From the NCBI GenBank assembly GCA_015179125.1, contig WHVA01000217.1, positions 113,431-177,430 of the forward strand: DNA of 64,000 nt. The letters are read 5' to 3'. The position numbers were made by a program, and so were the translations under genes. The notes below the pieces were generated by a model. The model searched no databases and had not been told where the DNA came from. It worked only from the letters and a program-made list of their open reading frames with translations. Shown here in pieces: positions 10,155-20,880 of the stretch. Source of the DNA: Gautieria morchelliformis (taxonomy: Eukaryota; Basidiomycota; Agaricomycetes; Gomphales; Gomphaceae). How positions within the stretch are numbered: the stretch's first letter is position 1; every line of letters starts with the position of its first letter.

Positions 10155-11560
10155 TTTACATGTACCCAGTGGAACTTTACGGCTGCGGCGGTAAATCCCG
10201 TAAATCTCGTCGGACCCACCTTTTTGGTGGGATCCTTCGGGTGCTCGGCGGATTCACCCAGCTGGTGGGCTCGGCCATCGCCGGCTGCATGCTTGCGAGC
10301 AGGCAGCAGGAGCAGGGGGTGTCGTGCGCACCCTCCCGCGCTAGCGTAGTTCATGTAAATAGTCCAGGATCGATTTTTTTTAACTCCAAACACTGTTTAA
10401 AAAAATTGGCTGCCATTTAGGATGGGCAGGGTGCCAAAACCGGCTGTCAAGTGAGCATACATGCTTACTGTGAGTGATCAGTGGGCAATAAAAATCGAAA
10501 AAATTGCCAGAGGACACGCATAAGCATACCATGAAACTATGCACAGGTCGTCGGGGTGAGCGGCGTGGCGTGGGCACCGGATTTACGTGGTAAGTACTGG
10601 TAAGTGACTGGTAAGTCTAGCAGTAAGTGTAGATTTATGCCAAATTTATGCCAGATTTACAGGTCCAGAAAACAAAAAGGGAGCCCCCGGGGGAGCACTA
10701 CTTATCAGGAATCGTTTATATAGTTACTAAGTGTGTACCTACAGCTTTTGGAAGCATAATACTAACATTGGTGTGAGCTATAGGTCAACCTTACTGATCG
10801 GCACGGCCAAAGCCTCTGTGCGGTCACCATCTCATAAAAAATTGTGCCGGAAGCGGGGTAAAATACTTTCATATAATTCATAATTTATGTCAAGCAATTA
10901 TACATCGCTGACTTGTCCTAATACTATTTATTGTAACTGCAGTAATATGCCCCGGTTGAGTTCGAAAGGTCACGTGACCCATGAAAATTTTCGCGGCACT
11001 CCCTACCACCACCACCAGCTCCCATCAACGCGGCCATGAACCACCCCCTAGCACGGGTCACTCTAGGGCCCTGTAGGGGGTGGATTCAAAAGTGTAAGTT
11101 CAACCTGGTTTGCGACGCAGTTGGTGGGACGCAATGGCCGGCAGGCGGATTTGCGCTTTATTGCTTGGTCTGGAGGGACGGTCTCCGTGCAGGCTACTAA
11201 TTTTCATATGTCCTTATCCCTCACCTGAGCATCCCCCATGTATTGAATTCCCATCCTTTGGTGACGCCATTTTTTCCCTGGCTGGCATATTCAATTTGAT
11301 CCTTTGCATTTTCACACATTCCCTGATGCCCGCATCAAATGTAGTGACATTGTGATTTATCAGCGCCAGAAAGCACACCACAAGCACGTTGGCGCTGTCC
11401 CCACCCCGGCCGTGCCGGACTCTCTGTGCGTGGGCTGTGCCACTTATGGTGGGAATGTCGCGTTGAACTAGACACCCCAGAACTTAGTGCTTCTGCTCGC
11501 TTTTTCTGATGATGTCGTTGATTGGTGAGGGTTAAAATTCTGGAATCTGTTTTCTACTGA

Positions 11561-11671
11561 CAGAACCACGGGCGACCTTGCGCAACGAGGTACTTGGCGA
11601 GCTCGTCGCAGAGCATCAGCTGGATGAACGCTGCGTGTCATGCGCGAGGGAGTGGATTGATGATTATGGTA
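11561..11671 (+). pseudogene. Possible isolated exon of unknown function
   Basis: Between an acceptor-like CTGACAG and a consensus donor GTAAGT lies an open stretch reading about TEPRATLRNEVLGELVAEHQ followed by LDERCVSCAREWIDDYG. Two CxxC pairs, one here and one in an upstream frame near 11420 (LCVGCATYGG), hint at a metal-binding protein. No start, stop or partner exon is clear. It could be a gene relic or chance. Confidence 0.3.
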
Positions 11672-11919
11672 AGTGGCTTTGATCAACTGTCCAGTGGTGA
11701 CGGGTGCTTAGAAGCCCTTCTGTTCCTCTTCCTGTAGAGGACAGGAATTATAGGCAGTAGGAATGGACTTCTTGCTCAAAAGAATAGACTAGAAAACAAT
11801 TCACTCTCTCAGTGAATTTAGTTGTCACTGTAAATATATTATACACTACCTAGAAAACAATTCACTACAGAGGATTTCTAGGTTAATAAATCGAAAGAAT
11901 GCTAGACTAATTTACTTGC

Positions 11920-11952
11920 CTCTCTCAGTGAATTTAGTTGTCACTGAGAGAG
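11920..11952. repeat. Perfect 12-bp hairpin in a duplicated block
   Basis: CTCTCTCAGTGA (11920-11931) and its exact complement TCACTGAGAGAG (11941-11952) are separated by 9 nt. The left half with its flank, through CACTG, is also present at 11805-11830. The core CTCAGTGA-N9-TCACTGAG also occurs at 2760-2784. Confidence 0.8.
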
Positions 11953-13443
11953 GGGGAAACTGTTTCACTGCGCATGTACTACTACCCGGCCCTTTAGCGC
12001 CCAAGAGCTCGCGCGTCGAAGTCATTTCAGACTCCGCTGGGTGCAGCCACTTGTGAAAGTAGGAATAACAAAATGAAATAGAGAGACAGGGAGTGAGTGG
12101 AAAATTTCGAAAATAACCAGAGAAATGGATGCATGATACAAGAACAACATGAGAAGAAATTGAGAAAGCACACAACAAATTAGATATATTATGCTTGATT
12201 TTGGTGCAGGAGCATCAATGCACCCAACACTTCCTTCCTCACCTCCCGTTCCTCATACCTCTCCATCATTTGCACAGGCACTGTTGCCGGTGCAGCGCCA
12301 TAGTTATCATGACCAAGGCTTGACTGCGTGATGTGTCATATCTAGCCAAGATATGATGTAACCACAGCCTGATGCTCATGTGTGCTAATACTTGAAGGCA
12401 TAAATGTTTCCAAATAATAAAAATCAGTTAAGTTTGTTGTACCATGGAATAACATGAAATACCTTTATTCCATTTATTCTAACATTCCTTCGATAAACAA
12501 CCCATCAGTTGATGGCTTCTGGAGTGGCGAAGCAGGTGGAAAGGATGTGGAGAGGGTGAAGGTAGAGTGAGGTGACCCAGGAGAACAGTGACAGCAAGGC
12601 TCAGAAACATCATAGGGGTGCACAGACAAGTGGGATTGCGTAGCAATGCCATGACATTGGCACATGGGTGTGGGGGTGGTCTCCAATATGACCTGCAGAA
12701 GGCCCATGGCCCAAGCAGCACCCACTGTGGAGTATGAGGCTGAAGCCAATCATCAGTGGCAGGTCCTCAAACTCATGTGGAAGGGCCATCGCACGTGTAT
12801 GGGGGCACATGAGAATTACATGAAGACAGTGGGCATGGACATGGGACCACAGAATGCACAGGACCTTCCAGAAGCTGTGGGGAGGGCACAAGGGGCATGC
12901 TCGGTGCTGTGGAGGCCGCCTGGGGCTTACAGATATCCATCGGGGCACATGGAGGGGAGTGCATGGTAATGTGCACCTGCATGTGCATATGGAGGCGCAG
13001 GGGTGGCATGTGCAACATACACCATATGTGTGGGGAGGGGTATGGGTGCACATGCCCCAGCACAAATGAGCGTATGGGGTGCAGGGCTCTCACATGTCCC
13101 ACTGATAGGGTGGGGTGGACATGCCCCACATCATGTCATGCATACCATGGCCTTGTCCATGGCAGGGGGCGACTGCAGTGCATGTGCATGTCAGGAGCAC
13201 TCTGGAGGCCTGTGTGGACCTCCCAGCCAACAGTGCACATGCCCCCAAGTGGGGCATGCAGCCATCCCATGTGGCATGGGAAAGCTGTGCAGGAGCAGGG
13301 GTGTGAGTGCGATCCATGGCACAAGCGAAAGGTGCGTGGGGCTGTGTTTTGTGAATATGATTAGATTAATCAGAATATAGTAAATTCTGATTGCTCAGGG
13401 AGGTGGGTATCCGTCAGGCACCCCTGGGTGCGATGTATGTGCA

Positions 13444-14262
13444 TGCTGACTAAGCTCAGTGGAGCAAGTGCGTCACTGCTTGGAGTAGGTCACATGACTG
13501 GGTTGAGGAGAAAATAGGGAAGAACAAAGAATGGTGAACCCAAAGCATTCACTTTCTGGTCAGTGTAGAATAACCAATAGTAGTAGACTCTCAACAAAGA
13601 ACTAGGGAAAATGGTCAAGAAACAAGTCCTACAGTGATCAAACACACATGTAGACTATCTGGTGAGTGCAACCCATAATTGACTGGTTCTATCGTACATT
13701 TGGGAGTAGCTACTTATACTAGAAAGCTGGTAACTAATAGGATTCGAAATAGTAAGAGAATGGGGTGAAATACGAGGGAAAGACAAGGGGGAGGCTGCAT
13801 GCAGCTGTGGAGAAGGAACAAAGATTAGGGTAGTGACCATGCTGAGCACTATCCAAGCTGGGACCTTGGAGTAACATACAAACCCCCTATAAACATGAAA
13901 TGTAGCTCATAATCAGTGGAGCTAGTCAGGGGATAGAATAGAAAAAATAGATCTTGTGTCTCCTGTGCTGCATCTATGCAGCACCCTTGGCAAGGGAATT
14001 GCCATCTCTGTACCTCTCTCCTGAGGTATCTATTCAGTATGTCCATAGATAGGACTATTTACTGTGATTTCCATTGTGTCCAACGTTCCTGTATGGTACT
14101 ATAAGTTCCATAGCAATATATTCTGCTGACCAGTGCCCAGGTGCCTGCTTTCCAGGGCAGGAACTGTTACTGGTGCATTGACGATTTCTCCGAGATACTA
14201 GGTTCAGTAGATTGTTAAACCATAGAATAATGTGTTATATAGTTAGCCCATTTATTCTAACA
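13444..14262. mobile_element. Solo-LTR-like dispersed repeat, copy A
   Basis: This 819-bp segment aligns along its length with 36900-37870. Both start TGCTGACTAAG, share blocks such as GACTCTCAACAAAGAA and AGTAGCTA(C/T)TTATACTA, and end in TAACA. The TG...CA ends and the size fit a solo LTR, but I cannot find a convincing 5-bp target duplication or internal region. The sequence just before 12484 (CCATTTATTCTAACA) resembles the end of this family, so a third partial copy may lie at about 12430-12484. Confidence 0.55.
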
Positions 14263-15600
14263 CTGTGTGCCACCATGGAGGGGGCCTCAAGGTGGAGTGC
14301 ATGTGGGGAGCTGTGCAAGAGTGGGGGCATGGGACGAGCGAAAGCATGGGGTGCAGGTCTCTCACCCCCCTCTATGGTGTGTTGTCCCAGTGCACCTTCA
14401 AGTCTTCAGCCATACCCAGCTGTGACAGTGGGCATGTCACACAATGCTGGTGCCTGGGAGCAGCTAGGCGGCCCTGGGTGTGTTGCATTGTCTATGTGTC
14501 TCCAGAGGAGGTTGAGTGGACACCACCTAGCTTTCAGGGTACCTGGCCTCTGGCTGGCTACCAACCAGGAATACCCTTTTGCTGCCCTCCCAGGACTCAT
14601 GCTAGCCTTTCCCAAGCCCAAGTGTCCCTAAGCTTGAGCATATGGTCATTTCGTTATTTGTCTCTTTCCATTATACCTTGCATACCTTACTTAGTCATGT
14701 CTTAGCCCTCCTCCATATCCCCACATATGCTCACACCATGTATAAGTCCACCTGTATGCTTCCATATTCCTTAGTCTGAAAATCAACTAAGGTTACATAA
14801 CACTTTGGTCCTTAGTTACTTTCTAAACTCTGCCTGTTGATCTATAACCTTGCCTCTCATTTATTTATCTACAAAATTGGGACAAGTATGTAGGTCCAGT
14901 GCAGCACATAAGCTGGAGCCAAGTCCCCTTCTGACTGTGCCCCTCCAACCTCACCCTTGTCCTCAGCTCCGAGCTTGGTCAGCCTCAGACTCAGGGTTCA
15001 CACCTTGACAGAGCTGAGCTCTTCAACTCCTTCTCACATCTCACACAGAGTCCGGCTCAGGGTGTTACACCCTTCCCAAACCCTCCCTTAGTTCCGGATA
15101 AGTCTCAGGCACCTGTGTAGCAGTTGCCCATCATCCCGCTATCCGCGTCTGTCAAGTGTTCTGCTTGCCCTTTATACGCCCGGTCAGCACTAGGTCAGAT
15201 GCAGATGGTGCGCAGCCAGAAAAACAGTCAGTTAAGTACCATGCTTTGTCATGCTTAGACGAGCCGGGAAGCACTAAAAAGCGACTCTCCCTCACATGTT
15301 TCGCAAGATATTTAAGATTTCTATCAATTGGATGTGATTACCATGTTATTCTCTGGTGTATGCTCCCTCTGCTACTCTTTTGACTCATCCACCCTCGGGT
15401 GACTACCTTGAATAGAAGCTCGCTGCTTCATATGATCTAGGACCCTAACGGTGGTCCATAACCTGCATATGTCACGAAACCATGACCTGAAAGTTGCCAC
15501 TGAAGTCCAGATATGTGCGGCGATAAAGAAGAACCACAGGATACAACATGGGACTAAACTGATAGCATACGTCGTGACCATAACAAATTGTCAAAGAAAA
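14263..15600. other. No gene recognised
   Basis: The stretch holds short frames only. A block near 14348 (ATGGGGTGCAGG(G)CTCTCAC) resembles one near 13072, so the GT-rich tracts on both sides of copy A may be related. The last 150 bp may be the 3' untranslated region of the minus-strand gene that ends at 15614. Confidence 0.45.
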
Positions 15601-15613
15601 TTGGAAAGAAAAA

Positions 15614-17918
15614 CTACAGGGGCAAACAGGCACCCGTACTCTTCGTTTCTTGCTTAATATCCGATACGCTATCGCCGGATACCGCATTCTCGTGTTCGAT
15701 AACCTCTCCGCACGCATTGGATTCCATTGGTGTGACTGGAGACCTCCTGCGACGGCACATCGAAGTGGCGAGAATGGGGTTGAACCATCTCCAAAACATC
15801 AAGGCATCAAGAAATTCCTGATATGGCAGTTCCAGCTATGGAATTACAACAACAACAATGCTCACCTTGCTAGTGCCAAAGATAAGAAAAGCAACGAGAG
15901 GGGCTATGACAGTTGGAGCTCGTGAGTACTAGTACAATCGCTATAGTGCGCTGATGGCCCAAACGCACTTCCTGCCTGCAGCATCTCTACCCACACAGGT
16001 ATGAAAGAGGCTATGACATTCGGAGCTCGTGAGTACTAGAACGGTCACCACAGCGCGATGAGTGCCACAACGCACTTGCGAATTTAATGCTGTCCTCTTG
16101 GTCAGACAAACTAAATACATCAGGGCCACTAGTAAGGACATGGAGTCCCTGAGCGTTAAGTAGGGTTGTCACACAGGCTCTTTCATAGTGGCAAGTCCAT
16201 ATGTATCCGAGCGGATATCAATGCAAATGATCAGACATAGGACACGGAGACAGCATATGGGGAAAGGGAACATACACAGCGACCACAAGGCGATACGCGC
16301 AAAAGATGATGACACGAAAGGCAACAGGGAGTGGTACTCCAAGTGCCTTCCCACCAGTCCGTTGAAAGAACCGCCAACGGCGGTACAGAATGTGGATTAT
16401 GCATGCTGTGAAACAGATTAGAGAAGCAACACAGTGAAGGTCAACTTACCATCAAATATGAGAGTGACAATCAAGATGGAGAGCAATACGGTGTACTGAG
16501 AGATAAGGCTGTGGAGGGCGTAGTCGGTTTGCAAAGTCTAGATGAAGGCATGGAAAGTGCTCACAAGATGTTCTTTCCAAGTAACATACAATAAAAGCTC
16601 ATCTGAGAGGCAAGTAAGCCTCCAGGCCGAACCTGAAAATAGATTCAAAATCAGAGGAGCCTGAGGCTTAGCCGTAGAAGCAATGAGGTCTAACGAAGTT
16701 AGTGCTAGCGCCGAGAGCCGGCAACGAGAACGCCAGTAGAGCCACGTAAGGCGCTGCTAGAAGCTGTTGTAGTGAAGAAAGGGTTCATAAATACCAATGA
16801 CAGGTGATGACAAATGAGATCTACCGTAGCTCTCGTCCATCGAATTTGTCTGGGACTACGAGGCCCATGAATAGCAGCTCTGAAATCAAACCAAAGCTAT
16901 GTGTGTATGGATTATGACCTCGTCATGCCGATAGAAGAACGTAGCTACCTGAACAATCAATGCACACATGGCTGCATCTGTCATTGCCTGAGCTCCGGAG
17001 ACCAGTGCTGCCTGGTTCAAGCACTCCTGGTCCGAGTGGATGAATGGAAGAGTGGCCCCAGAAATTGAACTTGCTGGTCCCAAACGGTATAGTCTGCCGT
17101 ATCCGGTAGTGAAGTGATGTGACCTGAAATACGACAAGAATTTGACTCACCCGACAGAGAAGGTTATGCTGGCAAATATCCACGTGAAGCAAAAGTTAAG
17201 GAATGTCAGATCCCGTTGCGCCGTTTTGGAAAAGATAGAGAAAAAGAGGAGGATGGGAAGTCCAATGTGGCCGCCGATTATCTGTACCGCACGGTATATG
17301 GCCTGCTGTTGCCTCAGCTCTGCAAAAGATCAGGGCTAAGCAGACGAAGAAGGCAGGAAGGAAATTAATGAGCGTCACACACGTTCATCTAGTCGATTTA
17401 TACGGTCCAGGAAAGCCGAGGCATTCTGTGTGAGCAGGAGTTGCACGTTGTCAGCACTGCGGCCATCAAAATGGCACAAGGCTATTTGGCCTACAGCTAC
17501 ATGTCAGATGCTTCTGCAGTGGTAAAGTCAACTGACAAGGTTACGGTTTATTTCATGCTGGGCCTCTGCCTGAGCAAGGGGACTTTCATGCTCTATATCG
17601 CACAAGAACATAAGCGGAATGTCCTGGATTCCTTTGGTTGAGCAACAGCCATGCCAGGTGGAACATGGTTCAGGGGACTCCAGTTGACACTTCGTCAGTG
17701 CTAGCTCCGATTTTCAGTTGAACTTCCATAATGATTGAACAGTTCACCTGTAACATCATTGACCCATTGGCAAGAGGGGCCGACAATGGAATGGTGGGAA
17801 GAGGCCCCTTGACTGACCGTAAACATAAGTTCCCCGCGCAAGAACCTCGGATAGTATACTTACTGATTGAACATGCGGCAGCAGAGATGAAGAGTAGACT
17901 CAGAGCAATCCCGAACAT
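15614..17918 (-). CDS. Intron-rich seven-helix (GPCR-like) membrane protein
   Basis: A spliced minus-strand gene. Exon 1 (17918-17864) encodes a signal peptide, MFGIALSLLFISAAACS. The next exons fit well with 42-62 bp introns: 17812-17748, 17704-17545, 17496-17383, 17319-17151 and 17093-16949. They encode a Cys-containing extracellular region (PCSTWHGCC), then helices such as GGHIGLPILLFFSIF and NFCFTWIFASITFSV. Later exons give LLAAPYVALLAFSLPALG (about 16770-16690), HSLISQYTVLLSILIVTLIF (ends 16450) and VPLPVAFRVIIFCAYRL (about 16405-16285). The last exon (15817-15614) is FLDALMFWRW plus a charged tail. I know this layout from uncharacterised basidiomycete 7TM proteins; the ligand is unknown. 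The joints around 16880 and 16690 are unresolved (one may use a GC donor) and a 107-bp tandem duplication lies in the 15.9-16.1 kb part, so the copy may be damaged. Confidence 0.75.
15897..16077. repeat. 107-bp tandem duplication inside the membrane-protein gene
   Basis: Bases 15897-15970 recur at 16004-16077 at a constant offset of 107 bp, sharing GGCTATGACA and GGAGCTCGTGAGTACTAG. The repeat covers the stretch just upstream (in gene sense) of the exon reading VIAPLVAFLIFGT, so part of a conserved loop and helix exon with its intron is present twice. The copies differ at about a quarter of positions, so the duplication is old. Confidence 0.7.
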
Positions 17919-18379
17919 TGTCGCGAGTACAGAGAAAAATCGACGTAACAGAATCTGTGATTGACTCCGCCTACCTGAACTATAGACTGACCCGTTCGGT
18001 TATAAGAGTGAGGTCCACGAATACCATCAAAATCACGCCGCGGGCCGCGGCCAGGGCAGGCGATGCTGAGGGGAACTGAGTCCATGGTGAAGCAGTGGAA
18101 CGTGCTACCGTACACCCTGGCATCCAATCGTCACGATCGAATGGCGAAATGACTCTCCGAGCCGCTCGTCTAGGTTTTGCTTGGCGGGTAGCTGTAAATA
18201 GCAATAATGAAGTACAGATTCGGAGTTAAATCTGTAGTACCGGTGTCGCACAGATGCATGAATTTTTTTACAAAACTCAGCTGCTTCCGGTTCAGATCCA
18301 CCACCATGCCTGTGTCCGTCAACGCTTTTCGCAGGGCTAAGAAACTAAGAAATCTTCTGCTTGGCGACATCCTTGATTG

Positions 18380-18590
18380 ATGCACTCGCCATCGACTTCT
18401 CCATTTCTGTCGCTCGCATCTGCGCTGCACTCGATTTTCCGTGTCTGTACACGCACTCGAATCTGCACTGCCACCCGATTTCTCGTTTCAGAGCGCCTGC
18501 GCGTGCACTGCAGAATTCTGCACTCGTCACTTGGTTTTCCACGTGTTTCTGCACTCGACACCGATCTTGCCTGCACCAGCAGCCAATTTT
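18380..18590. repeat. Degenerate TGCACTCG-type tandem repeat
   Basis: At least eight variants of (T/C)GCACTCG or TGCACTG occur in about 200 bp, mixed with pyrimidine-rich sequence. Frames through this tract are artefacts of the repeat. It lies upstream of both the minus-strand 7TM gene and the fragment at 18643. Confidence 0.55.
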
Positions 18591-18642
18591 CTCTTTCTCA
18601 ATATGCGTAGAGGGGGGAGGCGAAGGCGGGGCCGCGGAGGAC

Positions 18643-18830
18643 GCTGTTGAAGAACGACGACACGGAGCTCGTGCGGGGGCGAGCTGTGCTGTGTCGTGTG
18701 CGCTGTGCTGACGTTTTTGGTGTTTGGTGCGCTAGCTTCTCGACGAGGTGCACGCGCGGTTCTTCGAGGCGTACGCCACACGACCGGAACCCGAGCCTGA
18801 GGCGGATGAACCTGAGGCGGGAAAAGCGCC
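18643..18830 (+). pseudogene. Fragment resembling RNA polymerase II CTD phosphatase (FCP1-like)
   Basis: The plus strand reads LLKNDDTELVRGRA, then a plausible 50-bp intron (GTGCTGTG...GCGCTAG), then LLDEVHARFFEAY followed by a Pro/Glu-rich tail. FCP1-type phosphatases have a similar segment after the catalytic domain (DD/DTEL...L..VH..FF..YD). No catalytic DxDxT motif is present, so at most this is a displaced exon pair. The match is from memory of the family pattern and is short. The tail runs into the hairpin at 18833. Confidence 0.35.
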
Positions 18831-18832
18831 GC

Positions 18833-18891
18833 CCACGGGCGCGGGCGCGGATGCAGGCGTCGCGTACCTGCATCCGCGCCCGCGCCCGTGG
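18833..18891. repeat. GC-rich perfect hairpin, 25-bp stem
   Basis: The arm 18833-18857 (CCACGGGCGCGGGCGCGG plus ATGCAGG) is the exact reverse complement of 18867-18891, with a 9-nt loop at 18858-18866. The stem is over 80 percent G+C and mismatch-free, so it is either young, maintained or an assembly product. No gene structure explains it. Confidence 0.9.
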
Positions 18892-19155
18892 CGGTCGGTT
18901 TGCACAAAAATTATGCCACACCCGCGCCGGAGCATGAATATCGCGCGCCGGAGGGTGCATACCGCGCACTGCAAGGTACAGGCCGCGCCCATGAAACACA
19001 AGTGCGCGTGAATAATAATGCACGCACCTGTTAAAACTTGTGGTTTTACACTAGCACATTACTTATAGAAAGTATAACGATTGCGCGGGACCGGAATTGT
19101 CAGTTCGCGCGCGCAACACCACCTAGTTACATAAGCTATCAAACTGTACCATTAC

Positions 19156-19552
19156 ACTGGAGGCATATAAAAAATTTCTGGTCTGGAAAACTGTTCAAAA
19201 AACTGTAAAGATATTCCAAATTTTTTTAGTGTTTTTAATGTTAAAAAACTTTAACAAAATGTTGTGTTTTTGTTAGAATTTGTTGAGCAAGAAAATTGTA
19301 AAAAAGTTTAAAGTTTTTTTGCAGGGTTTTTTAGGTGTTTTTATAAGTTTCTTTGTGAAATCACAAAGAAACCCATAAAAAACCTTGCAAAAACTTTCAA
19401 TCTTTTTACAATTTTCTTGCTTGATAAATTCTAATAAAAACACAAAATTTTAGTATAGTTTTTTTCACATAAAAAACACTAAAAATATTTGGAAAACCTT
19501 TACAGGTTTTTGAACAGTTTTTCAGACCAGAAAATCTTTATATGTCTCCAAT
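19156..19552. mobile_element. 397-bp palindromic MITE, copy 1
   Basis: The whole segment is one long, imperfect, A/T-rich palindrome centred near 19355 (TTTGTGAAATCACAAAG). Its ends read ACTGGAGGCATATAAA and, from the other side, ATTGGAGACATATAAA. ATTAC before and GTTAC after the element may be a 5-bp target duplication. A second member lies at 52875-53268. It is non-coding, so it would need a transposase in trans. Its RNA would form a long double-stranded stem. Confidence 0.85.
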
Positions 19553-20034
19553 GTTACAGAATTACCCCTGCTGTGTCCACAAGCACCCACTTACCTGGGG
19601 TCCTTGAGACGCGAGTCGGAGTTCCATGGCTTTCCTCAGTCTTATCACACACCTTGTGAGACTGAGGTAAATAGTTCTCATACTTGCTCTTTATGCACGT
19701 TATTGATCACTCCTGTATCTAGAACTGACTATCTAGTACAGTTTCCAACAAGTACTAGCCAATAGACCCATGCTTCGCACCGGGTTATTTAGGGTTAACA
19801 TTGCACATGGGTAGTTAATAGAATCAAAGAATTATTTGGTGAAATGAAACTACATACATTAAATACAAATGGAAATAAATATTTAATCAGGCTTCAGCAA
19901 CACTTCTTTGTATACAATATTAGAAGTTTTGTTCCCCTCCCCTAAAAGAATATGGACTCTGTTCCAATTAGTGCCTCTTGACACTGCAACATACAACTGT
20001 CCATGTGAAAATACCACGTATCGCAAGTCTATGC

Positions 20035-20880
20035 CTACCGTGCCCAGAGACTGCCTTGAGACTTGTTGATAGTCATGGCAAAGGCCAGCCTGACAGGAAA
20101 CTGGCGACGCTGGAGCTCAAATGGCAATTGGTCTGAGGTGGGTGTCACTGTAATCCTAGGGATAAATGCAGTCTCTCCTGAAAATGGTCCAGAAATGATC
20201 CTCACAAAGAGTACCCTGTTGGTCATATTGATGAGACGCAACCTTGTACCATTGCAGAGTCCACGACCAAGGTCAATATTCCGAAGAAGCATGAGTACCA
20301 CTCCAGGTTTAAGCCTGAGTTGAGATGGAGGAAGCCCACCCATGTTGAGTGAGTTAAGATACTCCACAGGATACACGTTGCCATCTTCATTTCCTTTGAC
20401 CGAGTCTGCACTGGGATAGAGACGCTCATCCCCAGGGAATACATTGAGCACCTCAGCATTAATCTCATCCATTTCCATATTGCGAGGGCAAAGGATGGCA
20501 CGTTCCAAAAAGTATTTGCCTTGGAGTGCCTCCCCAGTACCAATGTTAGGATAAATAGCTGCAATGAGATCTAAGACCTGTGGTCCGCAGATCATGTGCT
20601 GAGGAAGTGTCCATGAATTGTCCAAAGGGAGATCCTTTCCCTGACCAACATCAGAGAGCCACTGAGCATATTGTTCACTCTGGGGATCGTGAGGGTCGAA
20701 TCACATATTTTGAGTAAGATGGAGGACCTTGACATGATGCCACAAAGGAGATCTTTGGATAGAAGCACCCACGATCTCCTCCTTGTTACCTCGAGGAACG
20801 ACAGGCAGAGTTTGCTGGAAATCTCCACCCCAAGCCACAGTAATACCACCAAATGGATGATCTGGACGCTCTAGGACATC
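20035..20880 (-). pseudogene. Helitron helicase, C-terminal half
   Basis: Two overlapping frames together give the second half of a PIF1-like 5'-3' DNA helicase: GGDFQQTLPVVPRG (about 20830), LHLTQNMRF, ILCPRN...INAEVLNVFPG (about 20480), a GLCNGTRLRL motif (about 20250) and the motif VI region [12 protein letters not shown] (about 20065). The frame shifts near 20625 and again at the very end, where the expected QGQSL turns into QGSLWAR and a stop at 20035. The helicase would unwind the donor strand during rolling-circle transposition. Confidence 0.88.

Larger units (their letters stand above)
10155..13443. other. Long stretch without a confident gene
   Basis: No frame carries recognisable domains. 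Visible items are four splice-donor-like GTAAGT words spaced about 10-12 bp apart (10590, 10600, 10611, 10623), an exon-like piece at 11560-11671, a repeated CTCTCTCAGTGAATTTAG block (11805 and 11920), the end of an LTR-like repeat near 12484, and a GT/GC-skewed low-complexity tract at about 12490-13330. The long frames inside that tract are Cys/His/Thr-rich on both strands and look like composition artefacts. Confidence 0.5.

Noticed and set aside
10153-10361. Possible MITE bounded by TATTTACATG and CATGTAAATA
   Set aside because: Only the outer 10 bp are inverted, the word is A/T-rich, no target duplication is seen and the interior shows no further symmetry.
12474-13380. Several overlapping frames of 70-155 codons on both strands, rich in Cys, His and Thr
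   Set aside because: They overlap in nearly all phases and follow a GT/CA-skewed low-complexity tract. No domain, signal or splice pattern supports any of them.
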